NCBI GenBank assembly: GCA_963835525.1
Contig: CAWIFM010000004.1
Location: forward strand, 682,001-746,000
Reading direction: 5' to 3'
DNA from: DASSUW01 sp963835525
Lineage (GTDB): Bacteria; Actinomycetota; Thermoleophilia; Solirubrobacterales; Solirubrobacteraceae
DNA: 64,000 nucleotides
Shown: in pieces, positions 1-6,802 of the stretch
How positions within the stretch are numbered: position 1 is the stretch's first letter
How the letters are laid out: each line of letters opens with the position of its first letter
Translations under genes and position numbers: made by a program
Notes under the pieces: model-generated
The model's input: only the letters and a program-made list of their open reading frames with translations
What the model was told of the DNA's origin: nothing
Databases searched by the model: none

Positions 1-672
1 GAAGCGCTTGAGGAAGCGCTGAAGGGCATTGATTGGGAGGACCTTGCCAAGGACCACCTTGAGGAGCTGTTCGAGGGCGTGCTCGACGAGGGCACGGACG
101 AGCCAGCCAGCGTCGCCAATCAAGTCCTGGCCGAGACGTTGCCCGCCCTAGGGGCCGTGGACTCCGATGCGCCGCTCGACCGGCTGGCCGAACTCGTGGA
201 TCGGTATCCGCACATGACGCGCGAGACTGCCTTCTACCTCCGGCTTCTCGGCAGCGGCGAGCACGCCGATCGAGCGGTGCGCGAGGTCGAGGAACTTCTG
301 CTGAGCGGAGTGTTCCTCTTTCCGTGGACGACGGGCTGGCTCTTCGACGTCCTCGCCCGCACGAGCCAGCCGATGTCCGCTTCGCTTATCGATCATCTCG
401 AGGGCGAACTCATCACGGGCGAGCTCCCGTGGTTTGCGCTGGGGCGAGCCGTCATCGCGCTGGCGCGCGCGGGGGCGATGCCCGACCAACAGCTCACAGA
501 GAAACTTTTCGCGGGAGGCACAGTCTCAGCCCGCGCCGACATCACTGCTGCGGTCCGCGCGAGCGCACCCGACTGGCGCGCGGAGTTTGAGTCGTCTATT
601 GGACCGGATGAGCCGCTGCTACGGGCAATCCTCCGGCCACGCAAGCCACGGAAGCCACGGAAGTCGCGCTAG
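1..672 (+). CDS. Helical protein of unknown function, 5' end outside the window
   Basis: The frame is open from the first base, so the start lies upstream; the stop is TAG at 670-672. The visible 223 residues are rich in helix-forming, leucine-spaced sequence, for example LVDRYPHMTRETAFYLRLL near visible residues 65-83, and end in a basic tail of R-K-P repeats. No catalytic motif is visible in this part. The next gene starts on the base after the stop, so the two are very likely co-translated. Inference: in a defence island, a helical C-terminal region followed by a HEPN gene recalls Abi/DRT-type reverse transcriptases, but nothing here proves that. A HEAT-like or other solenoid protein is equally possible. 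Confidence 0.7.
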   Translation, partial: EALEEALKGIDWEDLAKDHLEELFEGVLDEGTDEPASVANQVLAETLPALGAVDSDAPLDRLAELVDRYPHMTRETAFYLRLLGSGEHADRAVREVEELLLSGVFLFPWTTGWLFDVLARTSQPMSASLIDHLEGELITGELPWFALGRAVIALARAGAMPDQQLTEKLFAGGTVSARADITAAVRASAPDWRAEFESSIGPDEPLLRAILRPRKPRKPRKSR

Positions 673-1281
673 ATGCGGAGCGCGAGCGTTGAAGGAGACG
701 AGGCGCTTCGGAGTCTGAACCGCCTCCGTGCGTTCTACACCGAGACAACCCGCTCGATGGTGGTACGGACAGCGGGGCGCCGGTCACGAATGGGACGGGG
801 AGTGCCAGGCGCCGAGTTGCGGACACTGCGCGAGTCGATCATCGTCCGCTGCGTAACGGTCCTCGAGGCCTTCGCGGCCAATCGCGCGCATCTGCTCATT
901 CGCGACCGCCTTGGGGGGATCGAAATCGACCCGCGCCTACCGCTCGCGGCACGCGCAATGGTCGAATGGCTGCGCGAGTCTCAGGCGGAAGCCGCGACGC
1001 AGTGGGGCGGTGCCACGACGCTTTGGCGTGAGGCATACAAGGTCGACATCAATAAGTCGGGTGCGCCGAACTTCAAAGAGGTACGTGCGACGAGGCACGC
1101 CATCGTCCACACTGGCGGCGCCTACACGCGCAGCTATCGCCGCCAGGCGAAGAGTCGGCTGGTCCGCGCGCGTATCGACCCGGTACGAGCAACCGGCCTC
1201 ATCCCGATCGACGAGCAGGATGTTGTCGACGCGTTCGCGGCCGCCGAGGGCTTCATCCGCTGGCTCGACGGCAAGCCGTGA
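673..1281 (+). CDS. HEPN-like domain protein, possible RNase/toxin of a defence module
   Basis: A 202-residue protein starting at ATG 673, directly after the upstream TAG, so translation is probably coupled. Residues about 50-80 (an R-rich helix then IVRCVTVLEAFAANRAHLL) and the motif RHAIVH at 141-146 fit the R-x4-H signature of HEPN (RiboL-PSP/MAE-type) domains, which are often metal-independent RNases in abortive-infection and toxin systems. The rest is helical with no membrane segment. Assignment rests on the short motif and the helical pattern, so it is moderate. The upstream gene may be its partner, and the neighbourhood (Shedu nuclease, integrase) supports a defence role. Confidence 0.6.
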   Translation: MRSASVEGDEALRSLNRLRAFYTETTRSMVVRTAGRRSRMGRGVPGAELRTLRESIIVRCVTVLEAFAANRAHLLIRDRLGGIEIDPRLPLAARAMVEWLRESQAEAATQWGGATTLWREAYKVDINKSGAPNFKEVRATRHAIVHTGGAYTRSYRRQAKSRLVRARIDPVRATGLIPIDEQDVVDAFAAAEGFIRWLDGKP

Positions 1282-1342
1282 AGCCACACGTCCGCGTCTG
1301 TGTGCCGGGGACGGCTCGCCGTTGCGGGTCGTTCCGAATTAG

Positions 1343-2650
1343 CTACCACCGGGCGTCGCGCGGCCCACGCGCAAGGACATAGCTCCGAGCACTCCGAATC
1401 GCGTCCGCGAGCTGAGTCAGGCGCTTTCCGGGCATGACCTGTACGCGGACTCCCGACCTATTGGCTTCGAGCCGGTACGCCCGATACCCGGTAACGGTTC
1501 CCCTGCGGTCAGCGCAATAGAGGGCCTCGAACGCCGCAAGAATCGGGTGCGCCAGGTTGTCGACATCACGGTGTGCCCCAGCGGACCCATGGGCTGCGAT
1601 GTCAAGTGACAGTGGCTCGTCGAATGCAGGGGGAACGACGGCCCATTGCGCGCGATGCGCGGTCATACGCTCGTGGACGCCCTCCTTCCAACTCGGCTCC
1701 TCCGGTCCAGGGAGCCAAAATTCGCCCGGCAGGCTCACCCGCCAGCCCTGGACGAGCTGCGGATGCGGTGCTAGTTCACCGAGGAAGGCGAACGGGTTAG
1801 GTCCAGGGCGATCCCACGGACTCGGCCGTCGCCCGAGGATCTGTTTCGACAGGACGCCCGCGATGAGCGTTTCGCGAACGCGACGCGCGGTGCGACGCTG
1901 TTCGTCGTTGTAGAGCGCGTAAAGGCCGCGATTCTCCGCATCATCCTCGCGCTCGCTAAGAAGTTCGTCTAGGTGGTCCTCCCCCATAGAGTCGTCCTCG
2001 TACTCCCAGAAGCGAAGCTCATCGGAGTCGCGCTCCCAGTCCGCCTGACGCTGGTCGCGGACACGGAACGCACGGTCGTAGTCGGCTGTATAGATCCGCA
2101 ATGGCGTGACCGCGATGGACACCCACGGGTGATCAGGCGTGCCGTCGACGAGCGAATCGAACGGCGCGAACTCGCCCGACTCCGCGGCACGTCGTCGTTG
2201 ATACGGACTGTCGTCGGCAAAGCGATGAACCTCAAGGTGTGCGATCTGCCTGTCGTCGCCGTACGCGAGGCCCGTCATGGCGTCGAGATAGCGCTTCACG
2301 CTCTTGGGCGCACTCGGCGGGCCGGCGACGCCGCTCGCGAAAATCGTCAGCCTGACGCTGAGCTCCCCGCGGAAGGCTCTGCGGCGTTGCTTTCGCATCT
2401 GCTCCCGGATCTGGCTTCGAGCATCCTCCAGATACCGCGCCTGCTTACGTGCTTGGACGCGGCCTCCGCCCTGCCGCAGCAGCGCGTCGGTGCGTACCGT
2501 TAGGCGCAGTGTCCGACGCCATTTCTCGTTTGCAGTTAGGTAGTCCCTGAGATGTCGATCGACGTGCAGCACCCGCACGGCATTGAAGCGGGCGCGGTGC
2601 TCGACTGCCACGCCCTGACGATGAACCGAGCAGGAGGAAACGCCGCGCAC
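1343..2650 (-). CDS. Protein with two RusA-like half-domains, putative nuclease/resolvase
   Basis: A 435-residue protein from GTG 2650. Residues about 95-145 contain LDAMTGLAYGDDRQIAHLEV, resembling the second half of the RusA Holliday-junction resolvase fold (D..., then a DD-Q-I strand). Residues about 348-400 contain RDVDNLAHPILAAFEAL, resembling the first RusA motif (D-x-D-N then K/H and D-A-L). Each half keeps only part of the usual three-aspartate site. The middle (about 150-330) is unassigned, acidic and tryptophan-containing. It is divergent from the Shedu gene, 77 bases away. RusA proteins normally have about 120 residues, so this would be an enlarged or duplicated form. A different DNA-processing function cannot be excluded. 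Confidence 0.5.
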   Translation of the reverse strand: MRGVSSCSVHRQGVAVEHRARFNAVRVLHVDRHLRDYLTANEKWRRTLRLTVRTDALLRQGGGRVQARKQARYLEDARSQIREQMRKQRRRAFRGELSVRLTIFASGVAGPPSAPKSVKRYLDAMTGLAYGDDRQIAHLEVHRFADDSPYQRRRAAESGEFAPFDSLVDGTPDHPWVSIAVTPLRIYTADYDRAFRVRDQRQADWERDSDELRFWEYEDDSMGEDHLDELLSEREDDAENRGLYALYNDEQRRTARRVRETLIAGVLSKQILGRRPSPWDRPGPNPFAFLGELAPHPQLVQGWRVSLPGEFWLPGPEEPSWKEGVHERMTAHRAQWAVVPPAFDEPLSLDIAAHGSAGAHRDVDNLAHPILAAFEALYCADRRGTVTGYRAYRLEANRSGVRVQVMPGKRLTQLADAIRSARSYVLARGPRDARW

Positions 2651-2727
2651 ACCGGCCAGGCGCCTGTCGTTCGCGCCACACCTAGAGTGAGAAACTCGCC
2701 TCGCCGCCGGCGTTAAGAGGAGGGTGC

Positions 2728-3708
2728 ATGGAACTGCCGCAATACACGGTCAGGACGTCTCGCAGCGGCATCGACTACGTCCGCGCGGAGTTGAAACGAA
2801 AGAAGACGGTCTCGACGCAAGCGCTGTTTTGGAAGATTGAGCACACCCACGGCCCCGAGCTCTCGCTCCGCATCGGCCGCTATAGGCGTGTAGGCGGCAC
2901 GGATGTTCCCGATCAAACGGACCCAAAGTCGGAGCTCACGCTCGACCATGACGAACTCAAGGAACTCATCGACTTCATTGCGTACAACCACGAGCCGTTG
3001 CTTGGAGGCGCTCGCCGCTACGTTGTCATCGGCGCCGAGCTGGATGACTCGCAGGTGGGAACGCTAAAGGCGCTCTTCAACGATCCCGACCGAGCTAGGC
3101 TCCTCGAGTTTCTCGGGGCTCATGAGATCGTTTCCGACGATCTCGTCCGCGGACTCGCCTACCGAGCGCGATGCAGGGCGGTCGAGGAGTTCGAGTCCCT
3201 CCTCCGCGACGATCTCCTTGAGGCCGACTGGCAGACCTGGTTCAAGGCGAACCAGTGGGTTCTTGGCAGCGACTTCATCGAGATGGTCGGCGAGCGTCGC
3301 ATCGATGTCGAGCACATTGCGGACTACCTGATGAAGGCGTACGACGGGTTCGTCGACGTCATCGAGATCAAGCGCCCGGAAGGGAAGCTTCGCTTCTGGG
3401 CAGACGCCCGCGACCACGGAAATCTGGTGCCGCACTCCGACCTGACGAAGGCCATCACGCAGGCAACTCGTTACCTCTACGAGATCGAGCGTGAAGCGAA
3501 CAGCGTCAAGTTCCAACAACGAGTCGGAGGACTCAAGACTATTAAGCCGCGTTGCACGTTGATCTACGGCCGGTCACGTGAGTGGCGTGAGGATGAACGC
3601 GAGGCGTATCGAATTCTCAACGCCAGTTACCACAGCCTCTCGATCTTGACGTACGACCACGTCCTCGATCGCGCCCGCCGTATCCTCGACTTGCGCGCCG
3701 AGCAGTAG
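2728..3708 (+). CDS. sduA: Shedu immune nuclease SduA (DUF4263)
   Basis: A 326-residue protein with a good ribosome site (AGAGGAGGG, ending 3 bases before ATG 2728). The N-terminal half (1-150) is the variable sensor part. The C-terminal part from about 155 matches DUF4263: the W-x3-W-F-x2-N-x-W-V-L-G motif at 168-180, RRIDVEHIADYL at 190-201, DVIEIKRPEG at 210-219 and a Q-A-T-R-Y-L helix near 245-250. D193 or D199 with E213 and K215 form the PD-(D/E)xK nuclease site. Shedu is a single-gene anti-phage system whose SduA oligomer cuts DNA. Here it sits between an integrase and RusA-like and HEPN-like genes. All expected motifs are present, so it looks active. Confidence 0.85.
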   Translation: MELPQYTVRTSRSGIDYVRAELKRKKTVSTQALFWKIEHTHGPELSLRIGRYRRVGGTDVPDQTDPKSELTLDHDELKELIDFIAYNHEPLLGGARRYVVIGAELDDSQVGTLKALFNDPDRARLLEFLGAHEIVSDDLVRGLAYRARCRAVEEFESLLRDDLLEADWQTWFKANQWVLGSDFIEMVGERRIDVEHIADYLMKAYDGFVDVIEIKRPEGKLRFWADARDHGNLVPHSDLTKAITQATRYLYEIEREANSVKFQQRVGGLKTIKPRCTLIYGRSREWREDEREAYRILNASYHSLSILTYDHVLDRARRILDLRAEQ

Positions 3709-3755
3709 GAGTGCTGCACGCCGCGCGTCGGCAGGACAACGTCCAGCGCGCGCGT

Positions 3756-5216
3756 TCACGGAGGGACGTTCGTCACCGGCCGGGGCTGTTGGACCTCTCG
3801 AAGCACGCGACGCGCCTCGTCGGGGCCGAGATCCTCGACCGCGGCACGGAGCGCGGCGCGCGCGACCTGGCGGCGATCGTCAAGGTGCTCCGGCGCGAAG
3901 GCCCGGGTCGCGGCGTCGGCCAGTCGCGACGCACGAATTGCATGCAGGTAGCGCTCAGTGGTCTTAAGGTCCGCGTGCCCCAGCACATCGCGCACCGTGA
4001 CCGGATCGAGCACGCGGGTCAGCAGCGTGCCGGCAGTGTGGCGAAGGTCGTGAAAGCGCAGCGGCGGCAGGCCGCCGGCGTCGCGGGCAGAGACGTACCT
4101 GCGCCTGATCGCCGATCCGTCCAGGCGGTCGCCGGCCGTGGTGGCGAATACGTAGTCGTCCGGGCTCGTGAAGTTCGGCCGCCGCGAGAGGCGATCGAGC
4201 GCGCCCAGCGCCTGGTCGCCGAGCGGCACGTAGCGCACACGCCGGCTCTTGGTTGTCGCCTCGACGTCGCCCGAGAGCGCGCGCTCGACCACCAGCACGC
4301 GCTCCGACCAGCGCACGTCGCGCCAGCGCAGCGTCACGAGCTCGCCGCGGCGCAAGCCGGTGTAGGCGGCGACACGCAACAGCTCGCCGAGCTGGGCGTC
4401 TTCCTCGGCGCGTAGGAGCTCCCCGCCGGCGGTGATGTGCGCGCGCGGCCCCCGCCAGGCGCCGGACTCGGCCGCCCTGGCGAGCGCCTCGATCTGCTCG
4501 ACGCTGAAGACCTCCAGCCGCGCCGGCCCATCTTCGCGTCGCTTCTGCGCGGCCGCCGCCGGGTTGCTCGTGAGCTGCCAGCGGGCTGCGTTCTCGGGCC
4601 GCAGCCCGAAGTTGAAGATCGCCGAGAGCACCTGGCGGTGTTTGTTCACGCTTCGTGCGCCGACGCCCTCCCGCGCGTGCGCGACCAGCAGAGCCTCGAT
4701 CTGCGCTGTCGTGACCTTCGCCGCGGGGACGTCACCGAGCGCCGCCATGATGCGACCGATCGTCCGGCCCGTGCCTCGCCGGTAGGGCGTGCCGGGCTCG
4801 GCGAGCATCGACCGGTAGTCGCGCAGCGTCGCTGGCTTGGCGCTCAGGACGTACTCGACGTGCTCGAGCCACACGTGCGCGAGCGCGCGGAACGTCGGCC
4901 CGCCGGCCGCCGCCTCGCGCGCCGCGTCAGCGACCCCGCGGGCTCGGGCCGCGGCGCGCTCGGCCTCGACGGTCTCGACTAGCGCGGCCATCCGGCGCCG
5001 GGCTTGGTACTCGGTCAGCTGTCCGGGCGGCGGCCGACCCTCGCGCGGTCGCCAGCCGCCGGCGTCGTCCGGCACCACCCACGCGCCCGCGCCGAGCCGG
5101 CGGCGGACCCGCTCTCCATCGGCGCTACGCCACTTGACCGCCCACACCGGCTCGCCGCCGGACTTGAGCGTCTCGACCAACAGGAACGCCGTCGACAGAG
5201 GGTCGTGGGCGGCCAT
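3756..5216 (-). CDS. Tyrosine recombinase (phage-type site-specific integrase)
   Basis: A 486-residue integrase from ATG 5216. Residues 20-60 resemble an AP2-like arm-binding domain, about 105-210 form the SAM-like core-binding domain, and the catalytic domain follows. The active-site residues are visible: R289 in TGLRRGEL, K323 in TTKSRR, H389 and R392 in FHDLRHTAG, H414 in LGHAD and Y423 in TTERYLH. It lies 160 bases from the tRNA-Gly 3' fragment, with four short direct repeats between them, the usual arrangement of an integrase beside its att site. It points away from the att site, into the element, and is convergent with the Shedu gene (47-base gap). It appears intact. Confidence 0.93.
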   Translation of the reverse strand: MAAHDPLSTAFLLVETLKSGGEPVWAVKWRSADGERVRRRLGAGAWVVPDDAGGWRPREGRPPPGQLTEYQARRRMAALVETVEAERAAARARGVADAAREAAAGGPTFRALAHVWLEHVEYVLSAKPATLRDYRSMLAEPGTPYRRGTGRTIGRIMAALGDVPAAKVTTAQIEALLVAHAREGVGARSVNKHRQVLSAIFNFGLRPENAARWQLTSNPAAAAQKRREDGPARLEVFSVEQIEALARAAESGAWRGPRAHITAGGELLRAEEDAQLGELLRVAAYTGLRRGELVTLRWRDVRWSERVLVVERALSGDVEATTKSRRVRYVPLGDQALGALDRLSRRPNFTSPDDYVFATTAGDRLDGSAIRRRYVSARDAGGLPPLRFHDLRHTAGTLLTRVLDPVTVRDVLGHADLKTTERYLHAIRASRLADAATRAFAPEHLDDRRQVARAALRAAVEDLGPDEARRVLREVQQPRPVTNVPP

Positions 5217-5246
5217 CGCGATGCGACCCTACACCCCACTCCGGAC

Positions 5247-5297
5247 GGGCGGACCACGGGCGGACCAGCTCTTTCGGGCGGACCAGCGGGCGGACCA
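5247..5297. repeat. Four direct repeats GGGCGGACCA, probable integrase arm-type sites
   Basis: The 10-mer GGGCGGACCA occurs four times, at 5247-5256, 5258-5267, 5276-5285 and 5288-5297. These are two close pairs with periods of 11 and 12 bases, about one helix turn, separated by 8 bases. They begin 31 bases upstream of the integrase start and end 81 bases before the tRNA fragment. Spacing and location fit arm-type binding sites of a tyrosine integrase or an autoregulatory operator. This is inferred from position only. Confidence 0.6.
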
Positions 5298-5378
5298 ATC
5301 TGTCGTGATTTCACGTCCTAGAGCGCGATCAAGCCACTTCAGACTCTGCGTACTAGAGCCAATCGGCCGCCCATCAAA

Positions 5379-5423
5379 TGCTTGCCATGCAGAAGGTCGA
5401 GGGTTCGAGTCCCTTCATCCGCT
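5379..5423 (+). repeat. 3' fragment of tRNA-Gly(GCC): att site of the integrated element
   Basis: Bases 5379-5423 match the 3' portion of a tRNA-Gly. They include the anticodon loop TTGCCAT with anticodon GCC, a variable loop, the T arm GAGGGTTCGAGTCCCTT and the acceptor strand CATCCGC plus T. The 40 bases upstream contain no matching D arm or acceptor strand GCGGATG, so this is not a full gene. Such a displaced 3' end is what integration into the 3' part of a tRNA leaves at the far end of the element. The intact tRNA-Gly would be to the left of the window. Confidence 0.8.
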
Positions 5424-5427
5424 TCTC

Positions 5428-5454
5428 CGAAAGCCCCGGAAACCCGGGCTTTCG
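5428..5454 (+). terminator. Hairpin just after the tRNA-Gly fragment
   Basis: CGAAAGCCC at 5428-5436 pairs with GGGCTTTCG at 5446-5454, with one C-C mismatch, two further pairs and a three-base loop. It lies 4 bases beyond the tRNA discriminator base and 4 bases before the methyltransferase stop. It is probably the original chromosomal tRNA terminator, and may also end the methyltransferase transcript. There is no clear T tract. Confidence 0.5.
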
Positions 5455-5458
5455 CCGT

Positions 5459-6205
5459 TCAGGGGGCGCGTAGGACGACCACGGTCGAGCCGAGGTACTC
5501 CTCGGTTTCGCGTACGAGCAGGTGGCCCGTCCTGGCGAAGCCGAGCTCGCGAGCCTGAGCGGCGACCTCGGCGGCGGACACCCGGTCGAGGGACACGACC
5601 ACGTCCTGGGTCTCGTACCGCTCCCCCGGGCCGACGATCTCGCGGCGACGGTGGATCGCCGCGCGATCGCCCTCGTCGTCCACGCCGAGCAGCCGGCTGG
5701 CGTACCACACGCCGTCGATCTCGCACGCGTCCGGCAGAGGCGGCAGCTCGTGCTCGGAGTCGAAGCAGTCCACCGCATCGGCGAGCGCGGCGGCCAGGAT
5801 CCCGCCGGGTCCCAGGTGATCGAGCGCGCGGCTGAGGAATGCCGCGCGTCCGTGGGCCGCTCCGAGCAGTTGCAGCGTCTGCATCGGCACGAGGATGAGC
5901 GGGAACCGGCGGCCGAGGGCGAGTTCGCGCGCGTCGGCGACGACCGTCTCGACCGGCAGGCCGGCGGCGCGGCGGTCGAGCTCCGCCAGGAGCGGCGCCT
6001 CGGCGTCGAGTGCGACGACCGGCACGCCGTGGGCCGCGAGATCGAGGCTCACGCGGCCGGTGCCCGCCCCGACGTCCAGGACCGGCCCGCCGACAGCACG
6101 GGCCAGCGTGTGCCAGAGCGCCAGATCCTCGCGGTACGAGCCGCATTCGAGGTCGTGCCACAGCACGTCGCGGCTCATCGGAGCCCGCTCGGATGCGCGG
6201 TTCAT
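5459..6205 (-). CDS. Class I SAM-dependent methyltransferase
   Basis: A 248-residue protein starting at ATG 6205. Residues about 42-51 carry motif I (VLDVGAGTGR), followed by an acidic end of strand beta2 (VVALDAEA) and the motif-IV region LILVPMQTLQLL, all typical of the Rossmann-fold methyltransferase 25/11 group. The substrate is not evident. This is the first chromosomal gene right of the att site. It is divergent from the MarR gene 54 bases away, with a palindrome between them, so the MarR protein probably controls both. Confidence 0.8.
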   Translation of the reverse strand: MNRASERAPMSRDVLWHDLECGSYREDLALWHTLARAVGGPVLDVGAGTGRVSLDLAAHGVPVVALDAEAPLLAELDRRAAGLPVETVVADARELALGRRFPLILVPMQTLQLLGAAHGRAAFLSRALDHLGPGGILAAALADAVDCFDSEHELPPLPDACEIDGVWYASRLLGVDDEGDRAAIHRRREIVGPGERYETQDVVVSLDRVSAAEVAAQARELGFARTGHLLVRETEEYLGSTVVVLRAP

Positions 6206-6243
6206 GCCCTCACGCTACGCGTCCGCGCATGGTTTCTCATCGA

Positions 6244-6264
6244 GGCATATCCTTTGTATATGCC
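6244..6264. promoter_or_regulatory. Inverted repeat GGCATAT-N7-ATATGCC, probable MarR operator
   Basis: GGCATAT at 6244-6250 and ATATGCC at 6258-6264 form a perfect 7-bp inverted repeat with a 7-base spacer. CGAGGCATA also recurs directly at 6241-6249 and 6265-6273. The repeat covers the ATG of the MarR-like gene and lies 39 bases from the divergent methyltransferase start. Binding here would block both promoters. Confidence 0.6.
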
Positions 6265-6802
6265 CGAGGCATACATACCTGCGGTCGCCAACCGGCTCGG
6301 CGCGATCGCGCTGACGCTGAGCGACGCCATCGTTGAGGCGACCGAGATGGCGACGGGGATGGCCGGAGGTCCCCCCGCCGCGCTGGTGTCGCTCCACGAG
6401 TGGGCGGACGGGAGGTCGGTGGAGGTGCTCGCAGGCGCGATGCGCGTCTCGCACTCGCGTGCTGTGCGCGTGGTCGACGGGCTCGTGGCGGCGGGCCTGG
6501 CCCGGCGCGAGGCGGATCCGCTCGACGGGCGTCGCGCGCTGGTTTATCTCGAGCCGCCCGGCCACCACCTGGCCGAGCGCGCGCTCGCCGCCCGTGCGCG
6601 CGTGCTGCAGCTCGCGGTCGGCGGGCTCGACGACGAGGATGCCCAAGACCTCGAGCCGCTGCTCGACGTTCTGCTCGAGTCGATGACCGTCGACCTCCGC
6701 GCGGCGATGGCGATCTGCCGGCTCTGCGACGCGCACGCGTGTGGCCACTACGACGGGACCTGCCCGGTGACCCGGGCCGCCGATCGGCTGAGGTCGGCGT
6801 GA
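6260..6802 (+). CDS. MarR-family regulator with a C-terminal cysteine cluster
   Basis: A 180-residue winged-helix regulator. ATG 6260 fits because the MarR homology begins soon after it (AVANRLGAIALTLSDAIVEA) and the upstream sequence is promoter-like. No Shine-Dalgarno is visible, so the message may be leaderless. The HTH is around residues 50-80 (VLAGAMRVSHSRAVRVVDGL) and the wing ends at DPLDGRRALVYL. The C-terminal end has a CRLC-x5-C-x6-C pattern within CRLCDAHACGHYDGTCP, which could bind a metal or sense redox state. Its stop overlaps the LivM start (GTGA). It probably autoregulates through the palindrome over its start. Confidence 0.85.
   Translation: MPEAYIPAVANRLGAIALTLSDAIVEATEMATGMAGGPPAALVSLHEWADGRSVEVLAGAMRVSHSRAVRVVDGLVAAGLARREADPLDGRRALVYLEPPGHHLAERALAARARVLQLAVGGLDDEDAQDLEPLLDVLLESMTVDLRAAMAICRLCDAHACGHYDGTCPVTRAADRLRSA

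Noticed and set aside
5247..5297. CRISPR array from the four GGGCGGACCA repeats
   Set aside because: Repeats are 10 bp and spacers are 1 to 8 bases, far too short for a CRISPR array; no cas gene nearby.
5341..5378. Possible 5' half of a tRNA-Gly before the 3' fragment
   Set aside because: No GCGGATG acceptor strand, D arm or matching anticodon-stem strand can be found, so it is not a full tRNA.
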